Shown here: piece by piece, positions 20,584 to 29,360 of the stretch
How the letters are laid out: every line of letters begins with the position of its first letter
Position numbering within the stretch: the first letter of the stretch is position 1
NCBI RefSeq assembly: GCF_001941625.1
Contig: NZ_CP016076.1
Location: forward strand, 868,001 to 932,000
Reading direction: 5' to 3'
DNA length: 64,000 nt
DNA from: Actinoalloteichus fjordicus
GTDB lineage: Bacteria > Actinomycetota > Actinomycetes > Mycobacteriales > Pseudonocardiaceae
The notes under the pieces: model-generated
What the model was told of the DNA's origin: nothing
The model's input: the letters and a program-made list of their open reading frames with translations, nothing else
The model's database searches: none
Translations under genes and position numbers: made by a program

Positions 20584-20964
20584 GTCCGTGTCGGTCCGAG
20601 GTGGCTGCGCTGCTGGTCAGATGGCTGCGCAGGCCGGCATGACCTGGCCGGACCGGGTGGCTGCGCCGGAGATTCGCGGCGGGCTGGATACGTCGGGGGG
20701 TCGGCTGGGGCACGGCAACGTGTTCGTGCGGCTGCCGGGCGCTGATCCGAATCGGGGAGCGTTGCGCGTTCACCGCCCGGTGTTCGGCAATCCCGGCTGG
20801 GGCGAGTAGTCCTGACCCGCCCGAACAGGTGGGCTCGCGTGTGCCCGGGGGGTGCGTCCGGGTGTTCGCCGCTGCGAACCTGCCGGGCTGATCACCGAGC
20901 GGCCTGCCGGATTCCGGGCGGCGGGGGCGGCGAGGCTTCACCGTGACTGTGACCGCACCTCAGC

Positions 20965-20989
20965 GCACCGCACCGCACCGCACCGCACC
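20965..20989. repeat. GCACC x 5 microsatellite
   Basis: Five perfect pentamers GCACC run from 20965 to 20989, in non-coding DNA. Confidence 0.9.
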
Positions 20990-21640
20990 GCCGAGATCGT
21001 CCAAGTGGTTTCACACTGCCGGATACACGGGACCTGGGCCTGTCGGCCTCGTCGTCGGGTGAGTCCGCAACGAGCCTGTCATCGGCCGGTCAGGCAGGCG
21101 CAGCAACACGCGGCCCGGGTGCTGCCCGCGCGGGCCGAGTCCGGGACCGAGCCTGCCGTGACGATCGCCAGGGAGATCGGGTGATGACGGTCTACCGCGA
21201 TCGAGCGGCGATGCCTGCACCGCGACCGGTTCGACCGTGTCGCCTCCGAGATCGTGCGTGCGCGGGTCGCTGTCGGGCACGGGCGGAACCTCCACGCCCG
21301 ACGTCGGCCGATCATTGCCCAGAATTCCGTATCACCCGTCCGAGCGCACTGTTCGGCCTGAGTCGGACCGCCATACCGACGCTGTCGTGTCTTGTCGCTG
21401 AGGGCCGGAGTGCCTGTCGTCGACCGGTGGGGACGGAGGGCACCTCGTCCACCGCGAGGACGGGAGCGTCGAGGACATCCCGGTGGCCGTCTCGACCGCA
21501 CCGTCGCCGGAATCGTCCGCGAGAGAGTCCTGCCGTCCGGTGCGCGGGACCTCTCTGCTCGGCGGACGTCGGCATCAGAAGGCGTGAGACCGGTGGTCGG
21601 GCAGGCTGTCTGCCCTGCCTGCCTCACCTGGTCCGGGCGC

Positions 21641-21907
21641 TCAGCGCTCGGTGTCGTCGGGGGGCGTCACCGAGGCGAGGGCGCGCTCCACGCGTTCCCG
21701 CGCGCCCGCGAGTCGCCGCTCGCAGACGGTGGCCAGGGCCTCGCCTCGCTCCCACAACGCCAGGGAGTCCTCCAACGACAATCCGCCTGCCTCCAGCCTG
21801 CGCACCACTTCGGCCAGCTCGTCTCGCGCCTGCTCGTAGCCCAGCGCGGACTGCTCGGCATCCGGTTGCACGGCGTCGGCCGTCGACTGCTCGTCTTGTT
21901 CGCTCAC
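21641..21907 (-). CDS. xseB: Exodeoxyribonuclease VII small subunit
   Basis: The protein has 88 residues and starts at GTG 21907. The core [35 protein letters not shown] is split over two helices and carries the XseB hallmark [19 protein letters not shown]. Exonuclease VII degrades single-stranded DNA from both ends; several XseB chains bind each XseA. Acidic low-complexity tails flank the core. The start overlaps the stop of the upstream 143-residue gene (GTGA), so translation is coupled to that gene and, through it, to xseA. Confidence 0.95.
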   Translation of the reverse strand: MSEQDEQSTADAVQPDAEQSALGYEQARDELAEVVRRLEAGGLSLEDSLALWERGEALATVCERRLAGARERVERALASVTPPDDTER

Positions 21908-22335
21908 ACCGTCGAGCTTCCCAGGCGCGTCCCCAAGGAGACCACTGCGGTGGCCACGGTCTGGTCGTAACCGCTGACGGCCTCCGCGAACTCCTCGCCG
22001 TCACCCTCCTCGACCGCCGCACCGATGCGCAGCGCGGCCGCAGAGACCCGCCTGCCGTGCGCAGAGTCGTTCCATCGGTCCTGGCCCGCGGCCGAGGACA
22101 GCGCGGTCGATAACGCGAGGAGCCGAGCACTCAGGTCGCGACGCGCCGGGGAGTCACACCCGGCGAGCAGTCCCACCCAACAGTCGGCCGCCGTGCGGTC
22201 GGCCTCCTCTGCTCTACGCCGTACCGTCTCGTCCGCGGGCGCTCTCGCGGGATCATCTGACCCGGTCGTCGAGGTCCTCACCGCAGCCAAGGTGAGGGGA
22301 AGAAAGGTGGGCTTGCTCGCCGGGTAGGGCACCAC
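21904..22335 (-). CDS. Unknown protein encoded between xseA and xseB
   Basis: The frame codes for 143 residues from GTG 22335; GTG 22332 has better spacing from the GGAGGT that lies within the end of xseA. After an N-terminal hydrophobic patch ([10 protein letters not shown]), the protein looks helical and acidic, with a central [20 protein letters not shown] segment and a final [13 protein letters not shown]. No signal peptide or known motif is visible. It overlaps the xseA stop by 1 base and the xseB start by 4, so all three are made from one mRNA by coupled translation. In most genomes xseA and xseB are adjacent. A role with exonuclease VII is only inferred from this position. Confidence 0.75.
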   Translation of the reverse strand: MVPYPASKPTFLPLTLAAVRTSTTGSDDPARAPADETVRRRAEEADRTAADCWVGLLAGCDSPARRDLSARLLALSTALSSAAGQDRWNDSAHGRRVSAAALRIGAAVEEGDGEEFAEAVSGYDQTVATAVVSLGTRLGSSTV

Positions 22336-23636
22336 TACCTCCGGTCACCGCTGTCGGTCGGTTGTGTCACGACGGCTCGCACCGCGCCGTCGACCACCCG
22401 CACCCGCAGCACCGTTTCCGGCGCGGCGTCGGCGATGGATGTGAGCACCCCGGCAGCTCCATCCGCGTCAACACGTTGTACGACCGCATAACCACGAGCC
22501 AATGTGGCAGCGGGTCCGAGAGTGGTCAATCGGGATCGGGTCGCATCGAGACCAGAATCCGCGGTCGACAACCCCGTCAGCACCGCACGTAGGCTGCGCT
22601 CGCGCAATGTTGCCACTTCCTGCGCCCGATGTGCCAGTGGAGCGAGCGGAGACGCCAACACCGGCCTACTGCGCAGCGAGGTCAGCAACCGGGTCTCCCG
22701 GTCCACCCAGCCGTGCAGCGCCCGACGTCCTCGGTCCCGCAGCAGGCTGATCCGCGCGACCTCCTCCGCCATGTCCGGCACGACCCGCTTCCCCGCCCCC
22801 GTCGGGGTCGAGCAGCGAAGATCTGCGACGTGATCCACCAACGGGGTGTCCGGCTCGTGGCCGATCGCGCTGACGACGGGCGTCCCGCAGGCCGCCACGG
22901 CGCGACACAGCGTCTCGTCAGAGAACGGCAGCAGATCCTCCACACTGCCGCCGCCGCGTGCCAACACGATCACCTCCACGTCCCGGTCGGCGTCCAACTC
23001 ACGCAGGGCCGTCACGATCTGTGGCACCGCAGTCGTCCCCTGCACCGCCACGTTGCGCACTTCGAAACGCACCGACTGCCAGCGTGCGGTGGCGTTGGTG
23101 ATCACATCGTGTTCGGCGGCCGAGGCCCGCCCGGTGATCAGCCCGACCTTATTCGGCAGGAACGGCAGCCGTCGCTTCCGCGCCGGATCGAACATGCCTT
23201 CGGCGGCGAGCAGCCTGCGTAGTCGCTCGATGCGGGCCAGCAGTTCGCCGATGCCCACCGCCCTGATCTCGTCCACGCGCAGACTCAGCGTGCCCCTGCC
23301 GAGATAGAACGTCGGCTGACCATGCACGACCACGCGCGCGCCGTCGGTCAGCGGCGGGCTGGCCGACCGCACCAGCCCGGCGGGGCAGGTCAGGGTGAGC
23401 GACACCTCCGCAGCCGGATCACGCAGGGTCAGAAACGCCGTTCCGGTGCCGGGGCGTGCCGAGATCTGGGTGATCTGACCCTCCACCCAGACCGAGCCGA
23501 GGCGATTGACCCAGTCGGAGATCTTGCGGGCGACGGTGCGGACCGGCCAGGGATCGGCAGGCGAGGTGGGCGGGGCAGGCGTGGACGGGGAGGCAGGGCC
23601 CGAGGCTCCCGAGTCCGGCGGGGCAGGCGGGGTCAC
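22335..23636 (-). CDS. xseA: Exodeoxyribonuclease VII large subunit
   Basis: The protein has 433 residues. A Pro/Ser-rich leader of about 28 residues precedes the OB-fold (about 35-130, with [11 protein letters not shown] and [18 protein letters not shown]). The catalytic domain follows, with [36 protein letters not shown] and the [26 protein letters not shown] region broken by the helical insert. These are the conserved XseA motifs, and the Asp and His residues in them form the active site. The GTG start (23636) overlaps the stop of the preceding gene (GTGA). XseA works with XseB to degrade single-stranded DNA in mismatch repair and lesion removal. The C-terminal helical arm that binds XseB is present. 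Confidence 0.95.
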   Translation of the reverse strand: MTPPAPPDSGASGPASPSTPAPPTSPADPWPVRTVARKISDWVNRLGSVWVEGQITQISARPGTGTAFLTLRDPAAEVSLTLTCPAGLVRSASPPLTDGARVVVHGQPTFYLGRGTLSLRVDEIRAVGIGELLARIERLRRLLAAEGMFDPARKRRLPFLPNKVGLITGRASAAEHDVITNATARWQSVRFEVRNVAVQGTTAVPQIVTALRELDADRDVEVIVLARGGGSVEDLLPFSDETLCRAVAACGTPVVSAIGHEPDTPLVDHVADLRCSTPTGAGKRVVPDMAEEVARISLLRDRGRRALHGWVDRETRLLTSLRSRPVLASPLAPLAHRAQEVATLRERSLRAVLTGLSTADSGLDATRSRLTTLGPAATLARGYAVVQRVDADGAAGVLTSIADAAPETVLRVRVVDGAVRAVVTQPTDSGDRR

Positions 23637-24361
23637 TCGGCGCCCACCGTGACCAGTCGGTTCGACAGCATCCGGACGTACGCGGGCCGTGCCTCACCCG
23701 CCTGTTCGTAGGCGAGCAGCGCCCTGAGCTGCTCCGGCGAGAAGCCCCGAAGCCTGCCCCTAAGCTGGGCGAGGCTGAAGGCGTCGTAGCCGGTGACGGG
23801 CGCATCGGACGGGTGCGGGGAGTCCTCCTCGGGGACCACGGCCCCGGCGAACCGGCCTCCGGCGGAATCGCTGCGCTGCGAACCAGGGCGGTCGGCGTCC
23901 GCATCGCCGTCGCTGCCTGCGTCGCGGCTGCTGCCGGTGGGGGCCGCCGACGACCGGGTGGACGCACGGCCGGATCGAGCGTCACGGCCTGCGCGAACGT
24001 CACCGAGAACGGGGTCGCTGAGGGCGGACTCACCGAGACCGGCGTCATCGGCATCGTGGTCATCGGTGTCCGGGCGGGGGGAGCCCGCCCGGAACGCCGA
24101 CGGCACGTCATCGGCGGGCAGGTCCTCGTCGAACGTCGCCCACTCGGGATTCTCCTCTGGGGTGCGCAGCCCGGACAGTGCCTCGTCGCCCTTGATGGCG
24201 AGTTCGGTCACCTGCTGCTGGACCCGCATCGACAGGGCGAGGGCCTGACTGACCACCGTGACCGGCAGTCCCGCAAGCTGCTCGGGCAGTCTGCGGGCCT
24301 GCTCGACGGCGGTCACCGCCAGACCCGCAGCCAGCCGAACGGGTAGTGGCAAGTTCGTCAT
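23633..24361 (-). CDS. Lipid droplet-associated protein (Rv1109c/MLDS-like)
   Basis: The protein has 242 residues and starts at ATG 24361. The N-terminal 75 residues ([21 protein letters not shown]..., [19 protein letters not shown]..., [14 protein letters not shown]) form amphipathic helices like those of the actinobacterial lipid-droplet family typified by Rhodococcus MLDS and Rv1109c. A long acidic, Ser/Asp-rich linker follows. The last 50 residues ([41 protein letters not shown]) are the well-conserved C-terminal part. The family coats triacylglycerol droplets. The gene heads the xse operon and overlaps xseA by 4 bp. Its position between xseA and ispH is the same in mycobacteria. Confidence 0.85.
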   Translation of the reverse strand: MTNLPLPVRLAAGLAVTAVEQARRLPEQLAGLPVTVVSQALALSMRVQQQVTELAIKGDEALSGLRTPEENPEWATFDEDLPADDVPSAFRAGSPRPDTDDHDADDAGLGESALSDPVLGDVRAGRDARSGRASTRSSAAPTGSSRDAGSDGDADADRPGSQRSDSAGGRFAGAVVPEEDSPHPSDAPVTGYDAFSLAQLRGRLRGFSPEQLRALLAYEQAGEARPAYVRMLSNRLVTVGAE

Positions 24362-24463
24362 GCTCTCAGCGTGCCGTAGGTGGGCGCGGCTGCACAGCGC
24401 GAACCGGCAAAACCGGCGTCATCACCGCCAGGCGGCAGGGTGGGCTCCACCGGGGGAGGTCCG

Positions 24464-24469
24464 TAGGCT
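24464..24469 (+). promoter_or_regulatory. -10 box of ispH
   Basis: TAGGCT lies 7 bases before ATG 24477. There is no Shine-Dalgarno sequence between the two, so the ispH mRNA is probably leaderless. Confidence 0.6.
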
Positions 24470-24476
24470 GGGGGCC

Positions 24477-25502
24477 ATGACCGCCTCGACGCCAGAAGCC
24501 TCTTCCTCGCAGCCTGCAGGTCAGCCTGCGGAGGAGCAGGCCGAGACGACCGCCCGTAAACGTGTGCTGCTGGCCAAGCCGCGTGGTTACTGCGCGGGCG
24601 TGGACCGCGCGGTGATCACCGTCGAGAAGGCCCTCGACACCTACGGCGCCCCGGTATACGTGCGCAAGGAGATCGTGCACAACAAGCATGTCGTGCAGAC
24701 TCTGCAGGACCGAGGAGTGATCTTCGTCGACGAGACCGACGAGGTCCCGGAGGGCGCCCTCGTGGTGTTCTCCGCCCACGGGGTCTCGCCCGCCGTCCAT
24801 GAGGAGGCGGAGCGGCGTGGGCTGCGCACCATCGACGCGACCTGCCCGCTGGTCACCAAGGTCCACCAGGAGGCCAGGCGCTTCGCGCGAGACGACTACG
24901 ACATCCTGCTGATCGGCCACGAAGGGCACGAGGAGGTCGAGGGCACCGCAGGTGAGGCCCCAGATCACGTGCAGCTCGTCGACCGGCCTGAGGACGTCGC
25001 CAAGGTCGAGGTCCGCGACCCGTCCAAGGTGATCTGGCTGTCGCAGACGACCCTGAGCGTCGACGAGACCATGGAGCGGGTCGACCAGCTCAAGGAGCGC
25101 TTCCCCGAGCTTCGCGACCCGCCGTCCGACGACATCTGCTACGCCACTCAGAACAGGCAGGTCGCCGTCAAGGCGATGGCCGCCGAATGCGAACTCGTGC
25201 TGGTCGTCGGCTCGCAGAACTCGTCGAACTCCAAGCGGCTCGTCGAGGTGGCGGTGCAGTCGGGCTCCGACGCCGCGTATCTGATCGACTTCGCGCGTGA
25301 GATCGACGAGAGCTGGCTGGACGGTGTCACCACGGTCGGTGTGACCAGCGGCGCGTCGGTGCCCGATGTCTTGGTGCTTGGCGTCCTGGACTACCTGGCG
25401 GAACGCGGCTGGGGCGAGGTCGAAGAGGTCACCACCGCCAACGAGAAGATCACCTTTGCACTGCCTCGCGAGCTTCGACAGGCGATGTCCGACGTCCGTT
25501 GA
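24477..25502 (+). CDS. ispH: 4-hydroxy-3-methylbut-2-enyl diphosphate reductase
   Basis: The protein has 341 residues. It carries out the last step of the MEP pathway, reducing HMBPP to isopentenyl and dimethylallyl diphosphate with a [4Fe-4S] cluster. The three cluster Cys are visible: GYCAGV (C39), DATCPLV (C123) and DDICYAT (C221). Substrate-binding motifs [18 protein letters not shown] and [10 protein letters not shown] are intact. The first 27 residues are a low-complexity Gln/Glu/Ala tail not needed for catalysis. The start ATG 24477 is fixed by the -10 box just upstream. The gene diverges from the xse operon, as lytB2 does in M. tuberculosis, and is followed by a terminator. Confidence 0.97.
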   Translation: MTASTPEASSSQPAGQPAEEQAETTARKRVLLAKPRGYCAGVDRAVITVEKALDTYGAPVYVRKEIVHNKHVVQTLQDRGVIFVDETDEVPEGALVVFSAHGVSPAVHEEAERRGLRTIDATCPLVTKVHQEARRFARDDYDILLIGHEGHEEVEGTAGEAPDHVQLVDRPEDVAKVEVRDPSKVIWLSQTTLSVDETMERVDQLKERFPELRDPPSDDICYATQNRQVAVKAMAAECELVLVVGSQNSSNSKRLVEVAVQSGSDAAYLIDFAREIDESWLDGVTTVGVTSGASVPDVLVLGVLDYLAERGWGEVEEVTTANEKITFALPRELRQAMSDVR

Positions 25503-25524
25503 GGCGTCCTGCAGTGCCAGCGGA

Positions 25525-25552
25525 CCCGCAGCCTTTGATCTTGGGCTGCGGG
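25525..25552 (+). terminator. ispH terminator
   Basis: CCCGCAGCC (25525-25533) pairs with GGCTGCGGG (25544-25552) over a 10-base loop that starts with a short T-run. It begins 22 bp after the ispH stop. Confidence 0.75.
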
Positions 25553-25751
25553 CTGCGGGCCGGTCCGGCAGGCGGCCGGGTCGGGTGGTCGGTCGACGGC
25601 CGTTCGGCTGGCTGCCGTCTCCGTTGACGGGGGTCCGCCGCCCGCCCGCCTCGGCCCGGTCGAGCGCATCAGCTGTCCGGCCTGATGAGGCATCTGACCT
25701 GGTCGCCCTGCCTGCGGGGTCAATTTGCCTGGTCGATGGGCGAGCCTGGGC

Positions 25752-25785
25752 GGTCTAGCCCGGTTGGTGGTCTAGCCCGGTTGGT
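25752..25785. repeat. Two tandem 17-bp repeats
   Basis: GGTCTAGCCCGGTTGGT occurs twice without gap or mismatch (25752-25768 and 25769-25785), in the non-coding gap before the DUF6542 stop codon. Confidence 0.9.
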
Positions 25786-25959
25786 GATCGGGGCAGGTCG
25801 GTAGTCGCCTCGAGTGATGGCATTGCCTGTCCGGTATTCGGCCCTGGACACGCTGGTCGGTCTGATCGGACCGACTCTCGGCTGGTTGTGATGGTTGATC
25901 GCCTGCCTGGCTGGTCGTCGATCAGCGCAGGCAGGCGGTTCGGCCATGGTCGGATCAGA

Positions 25960-27000
25960 TCAGTCGTCGAGGTCATCTCGGCGGCGGGGCTGCCGTCGCC
26001 GAGGTTCTGGTCTGGCCCGCCCGCCTGCCGCGTCGGGCTGGTCGGGCTCCCGAGGCGCGCGTGCGGGCCGCCCCGTACGGGGCTCCTGCCGAGCTGTCCG
26101 ACTGCCCTGCGGCCTGCCCGCCGCACTCGTCCGGCGGGGTGCCGACGAGCGAGGCTCCCCAGCGGGTCGTTCCCCCGGCTCATCATCGCGCGGCCTGGCC
26201 GGGCGGCTCGGTCGCCGGGGCACGCCCGCCTTGTCCGAAGATGCGCGAGCGCCCTTCGGCGCCGCGCCCGCCGCACTCGCGGACCGTCCGGCTGCCCGTG
26301 CCTCTGAGGACGGCCGCGGCCTGCCTTCTGCCTTCGACTTCGATCCTGCGGACCGTGCTCCTCCTTCTCGGCGGGACTCGTCGGACCGGTCCGCGCCGGT
26401 CCGAGACTTCCTCGTGGGTCGTTTCCGGGCGTCGGCGGTCTTCTTCCTGACCGGGGTGGACTCGTCCTCTGCGTCCAGCAGCGGCTCTCGTTGCAGAAAG
26501 TAACGGGCAAGCCCGATCCCCACGGTGAGCACGGTGGTGATTCCCATCACCGGAAAGGCGTCGATCAGTGGCAGTCCCAGGTTCAGGACCATCCCCGCCA
26601 TGCCGCCGCCGGCGGAGCTCCCCGTCAACCACAGGATCAGCGGGAGTGACACCCCCAGGATCAGGGGCGGCTGGACGATCGGCCCGAACAGGCTCTGCCG
26701 CTGAACCAGCGCCACGGCAAGTACGCAGCCGAGCGCGTAGATCACCTGGGAGACGAGCCGGGGCCCGTCAAGGAACAGCACGTCGACGAGGGTGCCGATC
26801 AGGGTGGACCCGAGCGCGACCAGGATCGCCATCCACCAGGTGATCCCTCGGGAGTCGCGGAATGCCGATCGCTCGGCCCAAGGGATCTCTGTCGGCTCTT
26901 CGTCGGCAGACAGCAGCTGTTCACGGTCGCGGGAGGCGCTCACGGCGTCCACCGTAATCTGTTCACCGTATGGATTCGGTCGGACTGGCGAGTTCACCAT
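25960..27000 (-). CDS. DUF6542-type membrane protein with long basic tail
   Basis: The protein has 346 residues. A cytoplasmic N-terminus of about 50 residues is followed by four membrane helices (about 52-170), including WWMAILVALGSTLIGTLVDVL and PLILGVSLPLILWLTG. The C-terminal half (about 185-346) is a low-complexity tail rich in Arg, Ser, Pro and Ala (RRPSRPARPRDDEPGERPAG and similar), which is probably disordered. Proteins of this shape are annotated DUF6542 in actinobacteria and lie near ychF and ispH, where the Rv1111c position would correspond. Function is unknown. The start ATG 27000 has no strong Shine-Dalgarno sequence, and GTG codons nearby are possible. Confidence 0.75.
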   Translation of the reverse strand: MVNSPVRPNPYGEQITVDAVSASRDREQLLSADEEPTEIPWAERSAFRDSRGITWWMAILVALGSTLIGTLVDVLFLDGPRLVSQVIYALGCVLAVALVQRQSLFGPIVQPPLILGVSLPLILWLTGSSAGGGMAGMVLNLGLPLIDAFPVMGITTVLTVGIGLARYFLQREPLLDAEDESTPVRKKTADARKRPTRKSRTGADRSDESRREGGARSAGSKSKAEGRPRPSSEARAAGRSASAAGAAPKGARASSDKAGVPRRPSRPARPRDDEPGERPAGEPRSSAPRRTSAAGRPQGSRTARQEPRTGRPARAPREPDQPDAAGGRARPEPRRRQPRRRDDLDD

Positions 27001-27048
27001 CCGGGCAGGTCGGGTGAATGTCGTCCTTGGCCGTTCAGTCCAGATTCA

Positions 27049-28032
27049 TCAGTCGTCTCCATTGGCGCCGATCGGTTCGTGCGACGGCTCGGGCAGCGAC
27101 TGCCGCTCGGCTGGTATTAAGGCCGCGACCGTCTCGTCTCGCCGGACGGAGGCGAGCCCCGTGGGGCTGGCTGCCGCCTCCTGTAGTGGCTCCGTGGCGG
27201 CCCTGAAACCCTCCAGTGCGTCGAGCTCCCTCCTCCGCGCGGACAGGAATCTCTGCAGATGGGTGCTCGACAGATTGACCGCGTCGACGGCGGCACCCGC
27301 CGACCGGTGCGCCGCAGCGGCCTGACGTCGGACCTGCTCGACGTCCTCGGCCAAGGCGCGCTCCGTGGCCGAGAACAGTGCGGCGGAGGCCAGCACGCCG
27401 AAGCCTGTCGGACCACACAGGAATACCCGGCGGTCGAGCAGCCATCGCAGCAGGTGCGGGTCGGTGTCGAGAGCGGCAACGACGGCCGCGTCGGAGGGGA
27501 CGAACATGATCGCCCCGTAGATGGCGTCGGCCCAGCGTTGGTATTCCCGTCCTGCCAGTTCGGCGGCGCGGGCGCGAATGTTGCGGGCATGGACGCGCAG
27601 TGCGTCGGCCCGCTCCGTCGCGTCGTCGGTCTCGACCGCCTCCACCCAGCAGGCCAGGCTGGTCTTGGCGTCGACCGGGACCTGCCTGCCGTCGCCGACC
27701 GAGAGGACGAGGTCGGGCCGTGCCGAGCCGCCGCCCGCCAGGTCGGTCTGGACCGTGAAGTGCAGACCTTCGCGCAGGCCCAGAGCCTTGGCCGTCTCAA
27801 CGAGCATCTGCTCGCCCAACTCGCCTCGCCCGCTGATCGAGGCGAACGCGACCTCATAACGGCGCAGCGCCGCCTGGTGCTCTGCGGATCTGGTCCGTTC
27901 CGCGCCCACCATGTCCATCGCGGCATCGGTGCGCCGCACGCTGTCGGTGTAGAGCCGCCACACCAGGGCGAGAGCGCCCGCGAGAGCCAGCGCGAGCACG
28001 ATCGCCGCAGTGCTGATCACTACTGCGGACAT
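27049..28032 (-). CDS. rmuC: DNA recombination protein RmuC
   Basis: The protein has 327 residues and starts at ATG 28032 with GGAGG upstream. One N-terminal membrane helix (about 4-25) is followed by a short helical segment and the PD-(D/E)XK nuclease-like domain. RmuC motifs are visible: GRGELGEQMLVET, ARPDLVLSVGDGRQVPVDAK (DAK at 121-123) and AIMFVPSDAAVVAAL. The C-terminal helices resemble a coiled coil. RmuC limits inversions at short inverted repeats and is thought to act with recombination nucleases. Its divergent neighbour is sbcDC, which cleaves DNA hairpins, so both sides of this promoter region deal with palindrome stability. The protein is shorter than the Escherichia coli version (475 residues), mainly in the coiled coil. 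Confidence 0.9.
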   Translation of the reverse strand: MSAVVISTAAIVLALALAGALALVWRLYTDSVRRTDAAMDMVGAERTRSAEHQAALRRYEVAFASISGRGELGEQMLVETAKALGLREGLHFTVQTDLAGGGSARPDLVLSVGDGRQVPVDAKTSLACWVEAVETDDATERADALRVHARNIRARAAELAGREYQRWADAIYGAIMFVPSDAAVVAALDTDPHLLRWLLDRRVFLCGPTGFGVLASAALFSATERALAEDVEQVRRQAAAAHRSAGAAVDAVNLSSTHLQRFLSARRRELDALEGFRAATEPLQEAAASPTGLASVRRDETVAALIPAERQSLPEPSHEPIGANGDD

Positions 28033-28184
28033 GTCCAACCTCCTGCCGGTCTCGTCCCGAGTGGACGAAGTCGTCCTGGACCGATCATGGCCCACCCGAG
28101 GTGGTGGATGCTCGTGATCGGACTGTCGAACACACGTTCGAGTGGATCTCGGGGGTTGAGAGTGATCTGCGCGCCGACGGCCTC

Positions 28185-28190
28185 TAGCGT
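28185..28190 (+). promoter_or_regulatory. -10 box of sbcD
   Basis: TAGCGT is followed after 6 bases by ATG 28197, which has no Shine-Dalgarno sequence. This suits a leaderless sbcDC transcript. Confidence 0.6.
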
Positions 28191-28196
28191 GACGGC

Positions 28197-29360
28197 ATGC
28201 GCATCCTCCACACCTCCGACTGGCATCTCGGCCGTACGTTCCACGGTCGAGATCTGCTCGGCGATCAACGGGATGTGTTGGCAGGACTGGCAGAACTGGT
28301 GCGGGCGGAAGGAGTCGACGTGGTCGTCATCGCGGGCGATCTCTATGACCGTGCCGTGCCGTCCGGCGAGGCGGTCGGCGTCTGTCACCACGTCCTCGCG
28401 GCACTGCGGGACGCGGGCGCCACCATCGTGCTCACTCCGGGAAACCACGACTCGGCTCCCAGACTGGGGGCGTATGCGGACTTCGCCGCGGCAGGCGGGC
28501 TGCATCTGCGGACCCGCATCTCCGGGCTGGACGCTCCCGTCGTCCTCGACGACGAGCACGGAGCGGTGGCCTTCTACGGAATTCCCTACCTGGACCCGGA
28601 CCCGGCCCGGCACAGCATGGAGCTCGACGGGCGGCGCATCGAGGCAGGCCACACCGGCGTCCTCACCGAGGCGATGCGACGGATCACCGCCGATCTCTCG
28701 GCTCGTGGTCCCGGAGTGCGATCCGTGGTGCTGGCACACGCATTCGTCACCGGCGGCCAGGGCAGCGAGTCGGAGCGCAAGATCGCGATCGGCGGGGTCG
28801 AGCAGGTGCCCGCGTCGGTGTTCGCGGGAATCGACTACGTCGCACTGGGCCATCTACACGGACCGCAGACCCTGCGACCAGAACTCCGCTACTCGGGGAG
28901 TCCACTCGCGTACTCGTTCTCCGAGCGGGCACACCGCAAGTCGGTGTGGCTCGTCGACCTCGACGCCGACGGGCTCGGCGAGGTGCGCCGACATGAACTG
29001 CCGGTTCCGCGCAGACTCGCGATGCTGACGGGCAGGCTCGACGATCTGCTGGCGGACCCGGAACACGAGGCCCTGGCCGAGTGCTACCTCTCGGTCACCC
29101 TGACTGATCGCGTTCGCCCCCTGGAGCCGATGCGACGGCTCCAGGAGCGCTTTCCCCATGCCGTGCACCTGGACTGGCAGCCTGCGGGCGGGCTGGTGAA
29201 TGCCGGGCTGCACTACTCCGAGGCCGTCCGAGGCAAGAACGATCGGGAGCTCGCCGCCTCCTTCGTCGCCGACTGCCGAGGCGCGCAACCCGACGAGGTC
29301 GAGCTGCGGCTGCTCGATGACGCATTCAATTCGGTCGGCGGAGAGCAGGTGCGATCGTGA
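28197..29360 (+). CDS. sbcD: Exonuclease SbcCD, subunit D
   Basis: The protein has 387 residues. It is the Mre11-type nuclease of the SbcCD complex. The metallophosphoesterase motifs are in order: HTSDWHLGR (D8, H10), VIAGDLYDR, TPGNHDS, VLAHAFVTGG and ALGHLHGPQ. They bind two Mn ions. The complex removes DNA ends and opens hairpins in an ATP-dependent way. The capping C-terminal domain starts at about residue 270. The stop overlaps the sbcC start (GTGA), so both subunits are translated together. The start is defined by the -10 box just upstream. Confidence 0.96.
   Translation: MRILHTSDWHLGRTFHGRDLLGDQRDVLAGLAELVRAEGVDVVVIAGDLYDRAVPSGEAVGVCHHVLAALRDAGATIVLTPGNHDSAPRLGAYADFAAAGGLHLRTRISGLDAPVVLDDEHGAVAFYGIPYLDPDPARHSMELDGRRIEAGHTGVLTEAMRRITADLSARGPGVRSVVLAHAFVTGGQGSESERKIAIGGVEQVPASVFAGIDYVALGHLHGPQTLRPELRYSGSPLAYSFSERAHRKSVWLVDLDADGLGEVRRHELPVPRRLAMLTGRLDDLLADPEHEALAECYLSVTLTDRVRPLEPMRRLQERFPHAVHLDWQPAGGLVNAGLHYSEAVRGKNDRELAASFVADCRGAQPDEVELRLLDDAFNSVGGEQVRS

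Larger units (their letters stand above)
20359..21640. other. Long non-coding stretch with simple repeats
   Basis: Nearly 1.3 kb between the sigma-factor operon and xseB contains open frames on both strands, but their products are Arg/Pro/Ala-rich and match nothing. Two simple repeats lie within it (20530-20583 and 20965-20989). The xse operon ends at its right edge. A small RNA or decayed gene cannot be excluded. Confidence 0.5.
25503..25959. other. Intergenic region between ispH and the DUF6542 gene
   Basis: These 457 bp between convergent genes contain the ispH terminator and a 17-bp tandem repeat. No further gene is supported. Confidence 0.55.

Noticed and set aside
20441-20809. A 122-codon frame with VADTVP repeats
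   Set aside because: The repeats are the translation of the 18-bp tandem DNA repeat, and the rest looks like non-coding sequence.
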